A DNA stretch of 56,336 bases, from the NCBI GenBank assembly GCA_014529385.2, contig JABFUD020000223.1, positions 1 to 56,336 on the forward strand. Reading direction: 5' to 3'. This document shows, in pieces, positions 31,927 through 43,498 of the stretch. The DNA is from Adiantum capillus-veneris. Lineage: Eukaryota; Streptophyta; Polypodiopsida; Polypodiales; Pteridaceae. The translations under genes were made by a program, and so were the position numbers. Under the pieces are notes generated by a model. That model did not search any database and had not been told where the DNA came from. It saw nothing but the letters and a program-made list of their open reading frames with translations. Position 1 is the stretch's first letter. Every line of letters begins with the position of its first letter.

Positions 31927-33232
31927 TGCCACATTCCCAAATCTAATATCTAACTATCCCAAATGATTTTCTCATATTAAACTAATCATTTAATGTGGGA
32001 GAGTGAACGGGAACAAGGGTTAGAATATAGACATGTGCTTACAGATCTATCTCGACACGGGGCCAATGGTAAAGCAGTCCAAATGAGAGATGGTCTGTCA
32101 AAGAGAAAGGCTGGCCAATGGAGCATAAAATACCTTAGGGTTAGCTTCATTAAAGACGTCCAAAGGTTAGTGTTAAAAGTCCTTTCACCTTAGGTAAGCT
32201 AGGGCTGAGCTTGAGGTGGGAACCCGATCGAAGCTTGAGGTTCTTGTCGTGCTTGATGACTAAGGCGCTTGAGGTGCTTCTCGTGCTTGCTGACTAAGAT
32301 GCTTGAGTTGCTTGTCATGCTTGCTGACTAAGATGCTTGAGGTGCTTGTCGACTAGGAGCTTGAGGTGCTTGTGGGAACACTACCCAAGCTTGAGGTGCT
32401 TTGTCATGCTTTCTGACTAAGGTGCTTGAGGCTAAGGTGTTCAAAAACTCAAATCCGATACCTACTCAAGAGGGGGTGAGCCCTAAAGCTAGGGGGATGA
32501 GAGAGAACACACGCACAAGGAAAGACCAAGCCTCAAGAAGCCGCAAGGACACATGTCAAGCCCCTACCCATGTTGCCCTCATGGTGTGCCTAAAGCCTAT
32601 TGGTTGGCCTCCCAAGGGACCCAATGATAAATTACATAATTTAATTAATTGTCTTTGCATTTATCAAGTCCTCTCTCTCAAAGGGGAAAGGGGGACACTT
32701 GTCCCAAGGCTACCCTTGTTTCTTGATATGCCTCTTGCATGTGAATGGCTAGGCCTAGAGGGGTCCAATGAGCTTCAATCATGAGCTACAAGGGGGGTCG
32801 ACCAAAGCAAGAAGGGGGGCTGCTTGGGGGGGAAAATCTCCCACACACACTCACACACACCCTTATTGTGTGAAGTGCAAAGTGCAAGAGCTCCATCTCC
32901 TTCTCCAAGCTAGTAGAGAAGTTGAGAGCCTACACCAACACTCTTGGCTATGGAATGAAAATCCAACCAAGAACCATGCTTCAATGCTTAAGCTTGCCAT
33001 CTTCTTCATCTTCATTATTACTATGCTATTATGTATGCTAGCAAGAAGAGTGAGGACAAGTGATGAACTATTTCTTTCTCCTATGGAATGTTTCTTCTTC
33101 CTCTTCCCTACCCTCATTCCCCGCTAGCTCTCTCCACCTTCGAAGGTGTTTGAGGCCTTAGGATAGTTAATGCTTTTTGCAAAGTTTATGTTATGCTCGT
33201 GATGCATGAAGCTTTCCATCTTCATTGCATCA
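31927..33232 (+). repeat. Chromovirus LTR family, copy B (left LTR, 3'-truncated)
   Basis: Starts TGCCA and aligns with copy C from CTAATATC onward. The two agree through the TGCTTGAGGTGCTTG tandem repeats (32,205-32,425) to TTCATTGCATCA. There copy B stops at the copia LTR, whereas copy C continues CCTAGGTCACAAGG. Confidence 0.85.
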
Positions 33233-33424
33233 TGAAGGAGTACCAGTGGAAGTGCGACGCGAGAGAGAGTGCGAGAAGAAGAGCACAACGATATGGTGAA
33301 CTCGCTCTACTGTAATGTGTAGAGCATAGTGAGTTCTTATTAGGTTTTTACAAAAGAATATGTGTACATACCTGGCGGCCCGCCCACTTACCTGGGCGAC
33401 CACATTGGCCTTTATACCCCAACA
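33233..33424 (-). repeat. Copia 3' LTR
   Basis: 192 bp, starting TGTTGGGGTATAAA on the coding strand and ending CTCCTTCA. Preceded on that strand by the purine tract AAGTGGGAGGT (33,425-33,440). Confidence 0.95.
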
Positions 33425-33513
33425 ACCTCCCACTTAAAGTCCAATGTGGTACTTTAAGTGTGAGAGAAGCTACTATACAAGCTAATATACAAGAGATGTA
33501 GAGAAGTGATGTA

Positions 33514-34476
33514 CTACCCTACACCTAACTGCTTGCGAAAATGCGCAAAGCTCTCTGAGGGAAGTCCTTTTGTAAGTAGATCAGCAGGATTTTCTGTGGT
33601 GTGAATTTTGACAAGCTGAAGTTGCTTATCCTCGAGCATTTCCCTGATGAAATGATACTTCACATCCACATGCTTTGTCTTTGAGTGATAAACTAGATTG
33701 CGAGCCAATTGTATAGCACTTTGACTATCACAATATAACACAGGCATCTCTTCTTTGATTTCCAAATCTGTTACTAGTCGATTAAGCCAAATTGATTCTT
33801 TGCATGCCTCTGATGCTGCAACATATTCAGCCTCTGTAGTAGACTGAGTAACACAATCTTGTAATCTAGAACGCCATGATACTGCTCCACCAGCCAATGT
33901 AAAGACATACCCTGACGTAGACCTTCGGTTGTCTAAGTCACCTGCATAATCTGAGTCTGTAAAACCCTTTACACTTATCTCCTGACTCCCATAGCATATA
34001 CGCATACTCTTTGTAGCTTTCAGGTATCTCAATATTCCTTTCACTGCCTCCCAATGTTTCTTGCCTGGGTTTGACATGTATCGACTTACTACTCCCACTG
34101 CAAATGCAATGTCTGGGCGAGTAGCAATCATTGCATACATCAAACTACCCACTGCAGACGCATATGGAATCTTATCCATTTCAGCCTTTTCTTCCTCAGA
34201 CACAGGACAATCTTGTTTGCTAAGTTTCACATATGGTGGCAATGGAACACTCAGTGCCTTTCCCTTCTCCATATTGAAACGTTGCAAAACCTTGTCAATA
34301 TACTCTGTTTGAGATAACCAAATCAACTTCTTTGATCTGTCTCTCTCAATGCGCATACCAAGTATATGACTTGCCTCACCCATGTCTTTCATGTCAAACG
34401 ATTTTGCCATCTTTGACTTCAAAGCTGAAATTTCTTCCAAGTACTTGCCAGCAATCAACATGTCATCCACATACAA
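33514..34476 (-). pseudogene. Copia RT C-terminal part and RNase H
   Basis: Begins at the catalytic MYVDDMLIAG and continues through the RT thumb (SHILGMRIERDRSKKLIWLS, PYASAVGSLMYAMIATRPDI). RNase H contains GFTDSDYAGD, STTEAEYVAASEA, LYCDSQSAIQLA and the terminal KTKHVDVKYHFIRE. The stop is about 90 bases before the 3' LTR. The N-terminal RT lies in the neighbouring frame, so a 1-base shift just before YVDD breaks the polymerase. Confidence 0.93.
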
Positions 34477-34484
34477 AATAAGGA

Positions 34485-34994
34485 TCAGCCAACTGCCATC
34501 CTTAGCCTTCTTTGTATATAGACAGTGATCGAACTCACACGTCTGTAGCCTTGAGAAAGCATAAACTTGTGGAATTTATGGTACCATGCCCTCGGTGATT
34601 GTTTCAAGCCATAAAGACTCTTTAACAATTGGCATACCCAATCTTCCTTGCCTTTCTCAACAAACCCTTCTGGCTGCTGCATGTAAATTTCCACATCTAA
34701 ATCACCATGCAAGAACGTTGTCTTGACATCCATTTGGTGCAACACCAAATCTAATATGGCAACCAATGCAAGAAAGCATCTCAATGTAGTCATCTTGACC
34801 ACCAGAGAGAAGACTTCATCAAAGTCAATGCCCTGTTCTTGCTTAAAGCCCTTGGCAACAAGCCTTGCTTTGTACTTTGGCTGACTATCATGAGCGTTGA
34901 TCTTATACCTGTAAACCCATTTACAAGGTAGAGCCTTTTTGCCCTGTGGTAATTTAACTAGCTTCCATGTCTTATTTTTATACAGAGCTATCAT
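34485..34994 (-). pseudogene. Copia RT N-terminal part
   Basis: Starts at the copia RT block KTWKLVKLPQGKKALPCKWV and includes YKARLVAKGFKQEQGIDFDE, VLHQMDVKTTFLHGDL and YGLKQSPRAWYHKF, the RT motifs before the YVDD box. The last ~20 residues are out of frame. A stop codon (34,995-34,997) separates it from the gag-integrase frame, with which it is colinear. Confidence 0.93.
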
Positions 34995-34997
34995 CTC

Positions 34998-37493
34998 TTA
35001 CTGCATGGCCAATTGCCAATTCCCGGAGTCCTTCATTTGCACTGCTTCCTTGTAACATGAAGGCTCATTGCAATCAGTCAACATGACATAGTTCATAGAT
35101 GGAACAAACCTATCAGGAGGTCGCGTGATACGTCCAGATCTACGCACAATAGATGGCTCAGGCTCAGCCACAACCTGTGGTTCCACTCTATCCTGTCCTT
35201 GCTCCTCTTGAGCCCTGACATTTTGTCTTGCACGTGCAGGTCCATCTTCTTGGAAGACAACTCTTCTAATCTCCTCAACCCTCTCTGGTTTAGAATGATA
35301 TTTGGATTCATTAAAGTGAACATCATTGCTGCGGACAACCTTTCTGGATACGGGATCCCAAAGTCTGTACCCCATCTCACCAGAATTACCATAGCCTAGA
35401 AAGATGCACTTTCTACTCTTTGGCTCAAGTTTGTTCCTAAATTCCTTTGGAACGTGAGTATATGCCTCACAGCCAAAGACTCTGAGATGCTTGTATGAGG
35501 GCATTTTGCCTGACCATACCATCTCTGGCAGTGAATCCTTCTGCAAAACCTTGCTAGGAGATCTATTTACAAGATGAACAGCTGTTGATACAGCTTCAGC
35601 CCAAAACCCATTTGGCAGCTGTGCATTAGACAACATACTTCTGACCTTCTCTTGTATGGTCCTATTCATCCTCTCAGCAACACCATTTTGAGGAGGATTG
35701 TAAGGAGCAGTAAGTTCACGTTTTATACCTTTTGACTCACAAAAGTCCTGAAAGGCCTTTGAAACATACTCTCCACCATTGTCAGTGCGTAAGCATTTAA
35801 GCTTCTTGCCACTCTGATTGTCCACAAGTGTCACAAACGTTTTGAAAACACTAAACGCTTCATCCTTGTGCTTGAGAAAGTAAACCCATACTTTCCTCAA
35901 GTAATCATCTATAAATGTCATAAAGTAAGAAGCTCCCCCTAGAGATAGGTTAGGCATAGGTCCACACAAATCACTATGAACAAGTGCCAACTGTGTATCT
36001 CTTCTACTGCTTCTATGCTTATGTGGCTGCTGTGTTTGCTTACCGTACAGACAATGTTCACAGAATTCAAAATCATTAAATGAAAAGCCAGGCAAATAAC
36101 CAGAACGAGACAAGATTTCCATTCCCTTCTTGGACATATGTCCTAACCGGCTATGCCACAAAGAAACGTTCGGCTGCTCGGTTACATTGATTACATTTTT
36201 AGAGACATTTGATACATAAATCATGTAAAGTCCTCCAGACTTTACTCCATGTGCTACTATCATAGAACCCTTTGATATCTTCCACATGTTCTGTCCAAAA
36301 GTGGTGACGTAGCCAGCATCATCAAGTAAACCTGTGCTGATCAAGCTCTTTGTAATTGCGGGAACATGTCTCACATTCTTCAGCGTGAAAGAAGAGCCAT
36401 TCTGAAACTTCAATTGAACATCTCCAACACCTAAGATCTCACATGTCTGCCCATTGCCTAGTCGAACATGATCTTTAGTGGTCACATAAGAAGTAAACCA
36501 CTCCTTGTTTGGAGACACATGAAGTGATGCCCCTGAGTCTATAATCCAGTCACTCAGTGCGTTTCCATCAGATGCTATAAGAAGAGCTGAGTCCATTGTA
36601 TTCTTCAAGAAGTAGATGTCTCCTGACACTAGACTGTCATCCTCTGCAACAGTGTTTGTCACATTTATTTCTTGAATCTTCACTGAGGACTTGTTCTTCT
36701 CACCATGGTCTTCAGCTTTCTCTTTGCCTTTTTCTGCTTTCCATTCTCTGCAGTCTCTTTTCATGTGACCCTTCTTGCCACAATGGTAGCATTCTATGTC
36801 ACTCTTGCCTTTAGCACTGCGGGACTTACTACGAGACTGATTCCTCTTTCTACCTTTGTACTTTTCTTTGGTCCTTCCCCTGACAACTAAGGCTGTTCCT
36901 TTGCCTTTGTCCATTGTCTTTCTATTGGTTTCTTCAGTAAGCAGACTTCCTTCTACACCTGCTATGTTCAAACCATCTGGAGGTGCAGAATTACTCAAAG
37001 CTGTGCGAAAAGTGTCCCAACTTTCCGGCAATGTGATCAACAGGAACATAGCTCTAACAGGTTCATCAAACTTGACACCTTGAGCTGACAACTGACTGTA
37101 GATTGTGTTGAATTCATTCAGATGATTGGACATAGGTGTCCCTTCTTTCATCTTCAAGTCAACAAGCTTCTTAAGCCAGTATACCTGTGAAGCTGCACTC
37201 TGCTTCTCATAAAGATCACTCAGCTTTAACCATGCTTGATAAGCCGACATCTCGTCTGCTACATTGAAGTAAACGCTTTCTGCCAAAGTCAGCATAATGG
37301 TAGAAAGTGCCAATTCATCCATTTCGCTCCATTCATCTTCGTCCATATCTTCTGGTTTTATCCCCTTGAGCTTTATAGGTTTTATCTGCTTCTTTTGTAC
37401 CAACACGTGCCAAATCTGCTTCTTCCACAATGGGAAATTGGTTCCATCCAGCTTCTTGATATTGTAAAGAGCAGTGTCCTGTGATCCAGCCAT
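34998..37493 (-). CDS. Copia gag-protease-integrase polyprotein
   Basis: 831 residues, intact over this length. Gag (residues 1-230) begins MAGSQDTALYNIKKLDGTNF. The zinc knuckle CYHCGKKGHMKRDC is at 235-248. The protease motif DSGAS is at 319-323. The integrase zinc site uses H447, H452, C478 and C481, and the catalytic triad is D508, D571, E607 with 35 residues between the last two. The tail (EVVWSGKMPSYKHLRVFGC region) and a Glu/Arg-rich linker lead toward RT. The start is the first Met of the standard gag N-terminus. A stop directly after residue 831 cuts off RT. Confidence 0.95.
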   Translation of the reverse strand: MAGSQDTALYNIKKLDGTNFPLWKKQIWHVLVQKKQIKPIKLKGIKPEDMDEDEWSEMDELALSTIMLTLAESVYFNVADEMSAYQAWLKLSDLYEKQSAASQVYWLKKLVDLKMKEGTPMSNHLNEFNTIYSQLSAQGVKFDEPVRAMFLLITLPESWDTFRTALSNSAPPDGLNIAGVEGSLLTEETNRKTMDKGKGTALVVRGRTKEKYKGRKRNQSRSKSRSAKGKSDIECYHCGKKGHMKRDCREWKAEKGKEKAEDHGEKNKSSVKIQEINVTNTVAEDDSLVSGDIYFLKNTMDSALLIASDGNALSDWIIDSGASLHVSPNKEWFTSYVTTKDHVRLGNGQTCEILGVGDVQLKFQNGSSFTLKNVRHVPAITKSLISTGLLDDAGYVTTFGQNMWKISKGSMIVAHGVKSGGLYMIYVSNVSKNVINVTEQPNVSLWHSRLGHMSKKGMEILSRSGYLPGFSFNDFEFCEHCLYGKQTQQPHKHRSSRRDTQLALVHSDLCGPMPNLSLGGASYFMTFIDDYLRKVWVYFLKHKDEAFSVFKTFVTLVDNQSGKKLKCLRTDNGGEYVSKAFQDFCESKGIKRELTAPYNPPQNGVAERMNRTIQEKVRSMLSNAQLPNGFWAEAVSTAVHLVNRSPSKVLQKDSLPEMVWSGKMPSYKHLRVFGCEAYTHVPKEFRNKLEPKSRKCIFLGYGNSGEMGYRLWDPVSRKVVRSNDVHFNESKYHSKPERVEEIRRVVFQEDGPARARQNVRAQEEQGQDRVEPQVVAEPEPSIVRRSGRITRPPDRFVPSMNYVMLTDCNEPSCYKEAVQMKDSGNWQLAMQ

Positions 37494-38578
37494 AGCTACG
37501 CTTCACAGTGGTTTACTTTCCTGGGAAAAATTCGGCAGAGTTTCCCCTGTAAACTGACCTCTGAACCAATATCAACCTGTCAAATGAACCAAGAAAGCTT
37601 CAGATTCTGCATAAATTTTGGCAGAGTCTCCTTTGTAAAATGGCTCTGGTGTACTCAAAAACAGACCAAAAAACAGCTCAAAAAACACTGTCTCTCTGAC
37701 ACTGTAAGCTGTGGGTAAACCTGTCCTGCACCTGTACTGTCTCTCACTGTCCTGTCACTGTCCTGTAAGCATAGACTGTGACAATGCCTCAACGGCAGTA
37801 AAGCAAAGATGCAATCCCAACTGTCTAACTCACAGTCAATACATCCTAGCTGCCTATCTAAGGGTGCTCGAGGGATCGCTCCAAGACCTGTATCACCGAA
37901 AGGATCTCAACATTCGAGAATCCCCCAGCTCAATAAAACCTCACTCGACCCTCAACAAAGGCTGCAGTAAATCTGACAGTACATAGACTTCCCACAAAGT
38001 CATACATCCACAAATTTCCCACTGTATGCTGTAACCGCTGCGGCGGTTGTTTGCTGCGTGACTCACAGCCAGCAAACCCTCAACAGACATACATCATCTC
38101 TGACAATACATCCCATGTGGAAGTACCTGCAATGTCAGGATGAAATCTGGAATATCAAGCAGCAAACACAAGCTACCTGATGAACTAGTGGATGTCGCCT
38201 ACAGTCTGTGTGTAGATGCGCCCGTGTCGTATGTGACACGCCTCCAAGAACTGTGAGCCGTCCTTCGATGTGTAGACAACCACAAATCAACACTCTGGGA
38301 GTGTCGATATCCTCAGCACCTGCAGTCGTAGGCCGAAAAACCCCAAATTTGCAGAGTCGGATCTGCACCCGTCGAGACCACGTAGTCGAAAATGGCCTGC
38401 GCAGACCTTTGTCGAAGCCGAACGGTGACCGAGATGACCTCAGAATGAAATTCTGAGCACACCGAGCCCTATAAGCTCGCCCACAAGATCTGGGGCCGTG
38501 TCTTTGCCTGTCGAATTTCACTCCAATCTGAGCTGGTGACTCTAGCCTCCTGCAGTGCTGCCCCGAGCCTCGATCTGA
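37494..38578 (-). other. Long copia leader between primer site and gag
   Basis: About 1.1 kb with no convincing coding region. The 128-codon frame at 38,135-38,521 on the minus strand is unremarkable Arg/Cys-rich sequence and I do not call it. The CTGTCTCACTGTCCTGTCACTG region (about 37,735-37,770) is mildly repetitive. Confidence 0.6.
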
Positions 38579-38590
38579 GCTCTGATACCA
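38579..38590 (-). promoter_or_regulatory. Copia primer-binding site (initiator Met tRNA)
   Basis: TGGTATCAGAGC on the minus strand, 2 bases inside the 5' LTR. Confidence 0.95.
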
Positions 38591-38592
38591 GT

Positions 38593-38784
38593 TGAAGGAG
38601 TACGAGCGGAAGTGCGACGCGAGAGAGAGTGCGAGAAGAAGAGCACGACGATATGGTGAACTCTCTCTATTGTAATGTGTAGAGCATAGTGAGTTCTTAT
38701 TAGGTTTTTACAAAAGAATATGTGTACATACCTGGCGGCCCGCCCACTTACCTGGGCGACCACATTGGGTTTTATACCCCAACA
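38593..38784 (-). repeat. Copia 5' LTR
   Basis: 192 bp, matching the 3' LTR except at 7 positions (about 3.6%). GGTATAAAACCC near the outer end may be the TATA box. Confidence 0.95.
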
Positions 38785-40183
38785 ATAATGTCAGCCCTTG
38801 CTTTGGGGAACAAAGAGGAACTATTCACATTGCAGGATGGTTCTCTTCTCCATAGCAATAGGCTATGTGTTACCCACTTCCTTCATGAGAATGTATGAAT
38901 CCCATGCTCCTCCCTATGCGGGGCATAGAGGCATTTAACCTACTCTCCGACGTATTTCGATCTATTGGCCTACCATGAAATTGGACATACAAGAGTATGT
39001 TTCAAAATTTATGGTATGCCAAATGATCAAGTATGATAGAGAGAAGCAACTTGGATTACTCTAGCCATTGCCTATCCCAAATTCACCATGGGAGATTATA
39101 TCCATGGATTTTATCTTTGGATTACACAAGTCTATCCATGGGAATACAGGAATATGGACAATAGTCGACAGGTTTAGCAAGCAAGCACACTTTATTCCTA
39201 TCAAAAAGACTATTAAGGCACCCCAAATGGCAACTCTCTTCATATCTCAGATTTTCAAACACCATGGATTGCCAACATCCATCATGTTAGAGAGAGATTC
39301 TAAAATGATCAGTAATTTTTGGAAATGTCTCTTTGAACATCTAGGTACAAGATTGAATTCTCTTCGGTCTAAGACCCACAAACGGATGGCCAAAGTGAGA
39401 TAGCCAATCTTACAATACTTGATTTACTAAAGACTTATGTTACCAAAGTAGATCAATGCTCACAACGGGAAAAGTAGCTACCTCTTGTAGAGTATGCGTA
39501 CAATAATAATGTCCATACTTCTACGGGAAAAGCACCTTACAAAATCATTGAGGGAAGACCTAAAAGTCCCTTGCTACTCAAAGTACATGGGAAGATCTTC
39601 ATTGCCGATGAGTATAGCCATGACCAACAAGAATCTTTTCAAAAGATTAAGGAGGCTATATCCATCTCTCAACAAAGGCAAAAAGCTGCTACTGACAAGC
39701 ACAGAAGGCCTTAACGTTTAAAGAAAGTGGTTGGGCCTTACTTAAGTTTCCTGAGGCCGGATTGAGGCAAACGACGGGCAAAATTCATACGGGCCATCAA
39801 AAGTATTATGTTAAATTAGCAAAAAGATACTATGGTCCTTTTCAAATCTTGAAGCCAATCAATGACATGGCTTATCAACTCAAGTTATCCAACCATTGGC
39901 TCATACACAATGCTTTCATGTGAGCCTACTTAAGCCCTACAAAGGAGAGCTACCAAGTGAACCCATTATTGAAGACCCTCCCGAAATCAAAGACCAAGAA
40001 GAGGTGCTACAACCAGAAGCTATCCCTCGGCATGTAGACAAGGTACTACGACATGGTAAGATTATCAGATGGTATCTTATTAAATTCAAAAATTGTCCTT
40101 TTGAAGATGCTAGATGGATGCAAGGAATACAGCTTAAGGATAGTATGAACCTTGTCAATGCTTACAATGCTACATTAGAGTAA
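38785..40183 (+). pseudogene. Chromovirus integrase and chromodomain-like tail
   Basis: Begins inside the RNase H/integrase junction (LQDGSLLHSNRLCVTHFLHEN). The integrase core is at 39,068-39,403: first Asp in SMDFIFGLHKS, then WTIVDRFSKQAHFIP, then LERDSKMISNFWK. The expected Q-T-D-G-Q-x-E block is present only in scrambled frame (near 39,375-39,400). Further fragments include AYNNNVHTSTGKAPYKIIEG. The last frame, 39,896-40,183, has FHVSLLKPYKGELP, then EAIPRHVDKVLRHGKI and YLIKFKNCPFEDARWM, the chromodomain-like tail that defines chromoviruses. Multiple shifts make it dead. Confidence 0.88.
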
Positions 40184-40539
40184 GCAAATGTACAACTTTC
40201 TTTCAAATGACCAATGTTTTTGTCTTGTAGGTCTAATTCTCTTTTTATTGTGCACAAATTTAAATAGTATGCATGCTTAGAATCATGTTTGTGATAACGA
40301 TGTCTCTCAACACCAAGTAGAATTTGCCACTCTACTTGGGAGAATGAAATGGACCAAAGAGCAGACATGCTTGCGGAAGCTATGTCTCCCAAGCACCAAA
40401 TGGATTAGTCATCCATCTTGGAAAGATGTCGCAGGGTAAAAAGGTATCATCTACCCACTAAGCAAGATTGACTAATGACTAAGGCTTTATCTCTTCTACC
40501 TCATAGTCGAGGACGCCTATGATTTCAAGAGAGAGGTAA
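40184..40539 (+). promoter_or_regulatory. Chromovirus 3' untranslated region and polypurine tract
   Basis: Non-coding, ending in TAGTCGAGGACGCCTATG and then the purine run CAAGAGAGAGGTAA just before TGCCATAAAATC. This is the usual chromovirus 3' end layout. Confidence 0.75.
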
Positions 40540-41852
40540 TGCCATAAAATCTAATATCTAACCAACCCAAATGATTTTCTCATATTAAACTGATCATTCA
40601 ATGTGGGAGAGTAAATGGGAACAAGGGTTAGAATATAGACATGTGCTTACAGATCTATCTCAACACATGGCCAATGGTAAAGGGGTCCAAATGAGAGATG
40701 GTATGTCAAAGAGCAAGGCTAGCCCATTGAGCTTAAAAGACCTTAGGGTTAGCTTCATTGAAGACCTCCACAGGTTAGTGTTAAAAGTCCTTTCACCTTA
40801 CATAAGCTAGGGCTGAGCTTGAGGTGGGAACCCGGCCCAAGCTTGAGGTGCTTGTTGTGCTTGATGACTAAGGCGCTTGAGGTGCTTCTCGTGCTTGCTG
40901 ACTAAGATGCTTGAGGTGCTTGTCATGCTTGTTGACTAAGAGGCTTCAGGTGCTTGTCGTGCTTGTTGACTAGGGAGCTTGAGGTGCTTGTGGGAACACT
41001 ACCCAAGCTTGAGGTGCTTTGTCATGCTTGTTGACTAAGGTGCTTGAGGATAAGGTGTTCAAAAATTCAAATCCAATACCTACTCAAGTGGGGGCGAGCC
41101 CTAAAGCTAGGGGGATGAGAGAGAACATACACACAAGGAAATCCCAAGCCTAAAGAAGCATCAAGGACACATGTCAAGCCCCTACCCATGTTGCCCTCAT
41201 GGTGTGCCTAAAGCCTATTGGTTGGCCTCCCAAGGGGTCCAATGATAAATTACTTAATTTAATTAATTGTTTTTGCATTTATCAAGTCCTCTCTCTCAAA
41301 GGGGAAAGGGGGACACTTGTTCCAAGGCTACCCTTGTTGCTTGATATGCCGCTTACAAGTGATTGGCTAGGACTAGAGGAGTCCAATGAGCTTCAAGCAT
41401 GAGCTACAAGGGGGGTTGACCAAAGCAAGAAGGGGGGCTGCTTGGGGGGTATACTCTCCTACACACACTCACACACACTCTCATTGTGTGAAGTGCAAAG
41501 TGCAAGAGCTCCATCTCCTTCTCCAAGCTCGTAGAGAAGTTGAGAGCCTACACCAACACTCTTGGCTATGGAATGCAAATCCAACCAAGATCCATGCTTC
41601 AATGCTTAAGCTTGCCATCGTCTCCATCTTCATTATTACTATGCTATTATGTATGCTAGCAAGAAGAGTGAGGACAAGTGATGAACTATTTCTTTCTCCT
41701 ATGGAATGTGTTCTTCTTCCTCTTCCCTGCCCTCATTCCCTACTAGCTCTCTCCACCTTCGAAAGTATTTGGGGCTTTGGGATAGTTAATGTTTTTTGCA
41801 AAGTTTATGTTATGCTCGTGATGCATGAAGCTTTCCATCTTCATTGCATCAC
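40540..41852 (+). repeat. Chromovirus LTR family, copy C (3' LTR; right edge unresolved)
   Basis: TGCCATAAAATC follows the purine tract. Colinear with copy B for about 1.3 kb, including tandem TGCTTGAGGTGCTTG units (40,810-41,045). The LTR continues past the end of the B alignment; a terminal CA could be near 42,155 (TTCCATTACA), but this is a guess. Confidence 0.8.
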
Positions 41853-42327
41853 CTAGGTCACAAGGAACACAAAGATTGTATTTTACCAAATCTCTCTTGA
41901 TGGGAGAAACTATAATACAAATGCCTATTGGAGGGGGGACCGGCTCCACATAAATCCGGCCCTCAACCGTTGTCATGTTCTCTAAACTCTCTCTCTTGCA
42001 AAAGTATTTTTTATGCCAAGTTAAGTAAGTACTATGATTATGTTGCTACCGTCAATTAAGTTCACCCTCTATGCTCTCAAAGTAGTCTCACAAAAATGTT
42101 CTCTCTAATTCTCTTAATTTCTCTATTCTCAAAGTTCATTGGTCATTTCCATTACAAACAAATCCTCTCTATCTTTGCATGTGTCATTTCCTCCCATTGG
42201 GGTAGATTTTGCCAAGGTACTTGACAACAATCCACCCCTTTGCTGCCGTCTGCCTCCACCATCCCTCCCTCCCCTCGGATCCCCAGCCCTGCTTGTGTCC
42301 ACCAATCCCCCCACACATAAACGTGGC

Positions 42328-42330
<3 letters not shown>
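41853..42330. other. Probable remainder of LTR copy C; no gene
   Basis: CT-rich in its second half. No supported ORF. Confidence 0.4.

Positions 42331-42411
<81 letters not shown>
42331..42411. repeat. (GT)n(GA)n compound microsatellite
   Basis: About 25 GT units switch directly to about 15 GA units. Confidence 0.95.
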
Positions 42412-42412
<1 letters not shown>

Positions 42413-42942
42413 AACTCATCACAGTTGTGGCTGATCGATCTCCCCCCTACGCTCCAGTCCATGCTACATCACCATCTTTGCTAGTTCCTGCCCCAAAAGC
42501 CTCATAGCATCACTGATCTGCAAGCTCCCTTAACCTCATGGGTGTGACCCTATTGGACATGTCCAACAATCGGTGTATTGCAACAAACCACTTATAAACA
42601 GAAAATGTCAAGACATTCATTCGCCATACATGTATGCCAATCAAAGCAAACAATGCAAAAAAGAAATCTCTCTCTCTTTCTCTCCTGACATCTTTCCAGC
42701 TGTGGATAAAAACCTCTTTATAGCTGTCCAACAACCCATAAATATATTCACCCTTCAGTTTTCTACTTGGGGGAAACTTTTTTGAAAAAATGAAAATTAA
42801 ATTCACCAATTTCAAAGGCTACAGGGTGAACTGTTGGAAACGAAAAAGAAAGAAAAGCTTCTAGTCTCCTCCAAGATTCGCTTTAATACTAATAGTTTCA
42901 AAATTGAAATGACATATTTGCTCCATTGCTTTTGGTGCCATG

Positions 42943-42944
<2 letters not shown>
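42412..42944. other. No gene seen
   Basis: Short frames only, with no recognisable protein or repeat. Confidence 0.4.

Positions 42945-43012
<68 letters not shown>
42945..43012. repeat. (GT)n(GA)n compound microsatellite
   Basis: GT run followed by GA run, same order as at 42,331. TTGCCATGG-type words recur three times just downstream (to 43,105). Confidence 0.95.
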
Positions 43013-43013
<1 letters not shown>

Positions 43014-43445
43014 TTGCCGTGCCATGGGCTGCACCAAAGAGGGAGTCTTGCGATGTGAGTTGCCATGGCTCGCATGAGACTAAGATGAACCTGTTGCCAT
43101 GGCTAGAGAAGGGAGAGGGGTAAACAGAGCCCAGAGAGAGGCGAGGGTGCCTTGCTGTGCAGAACGAATGGGGGAGGGATTTTACCTTCAAAATCTCAGA
43201 TTCCACGGAATCTGAGGTAAAGTTGAGCGAGTAGGGTATGTGAGTAGTATTAGTAGTAGTAGGGCATATATGTATGGCTGAATACCCCTACCCATTTTTT
43301 CTTTATGCAAATCCAGTGAGATGCTTAAATGCTCCCTGTCCATGATGATCGTCATGATTACCTCTACTTGGTAACATGCATGCATCCCCTCATCCCCTTG
43401 TTGGTCTGCAAGTTTTGGTCATTGTTAATATGTGTGCCCGTCAAC

Positions 43446-43450
<5 letters not shown>

Positions 43451-43494
<44 letters not shown>
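43451..43494. repeat. (GA)n microsatellite
   Basis: About 22 GA units. The flanks 43,013-43,450 and 43,495-44,035 have no supported gene. Confidence 0.95.

Positions 43495-43498
<4 letters not shown>

Larger units (their letters stand above)
33233..38784 (-). mobile_element. Ty1/copia LTR retrotransposon, reverse strand
   Basis: 5552 bp with two 192-bp LTRs differing at 7 positions, an initiator-Met primer site and a purine tract. The gag-protease-integrase-RT-RNase H order defines copia. Zinc knuckle and RT motifs resemble the Tnt1/Tork type (inference). Flanks do not form a target duplication (CATCA versus ATAAT). Confidence 0.95.
31927..41852 (+). mobile_element. Chromovirus (Ty3/gypsy) remnant split by a copia element
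   Basis: A 5' LTR fragment (copy B), then the copia insertion, then integrase, a chromodomain-like tail, purine tract and 3' LTR (copy C), all on the + strand. Gag, protease, RT and RNase H are missing. B and C are the same LTR family, so they plausibly bound one element. Confidence 0.65.

Noticed and set aside
38135-38521. 128-codon minus-strand ORF in the copia leader
   Set aside because: Arg/Cys-rich without motifs, overlapped by an antisense frame; weak coding signal.
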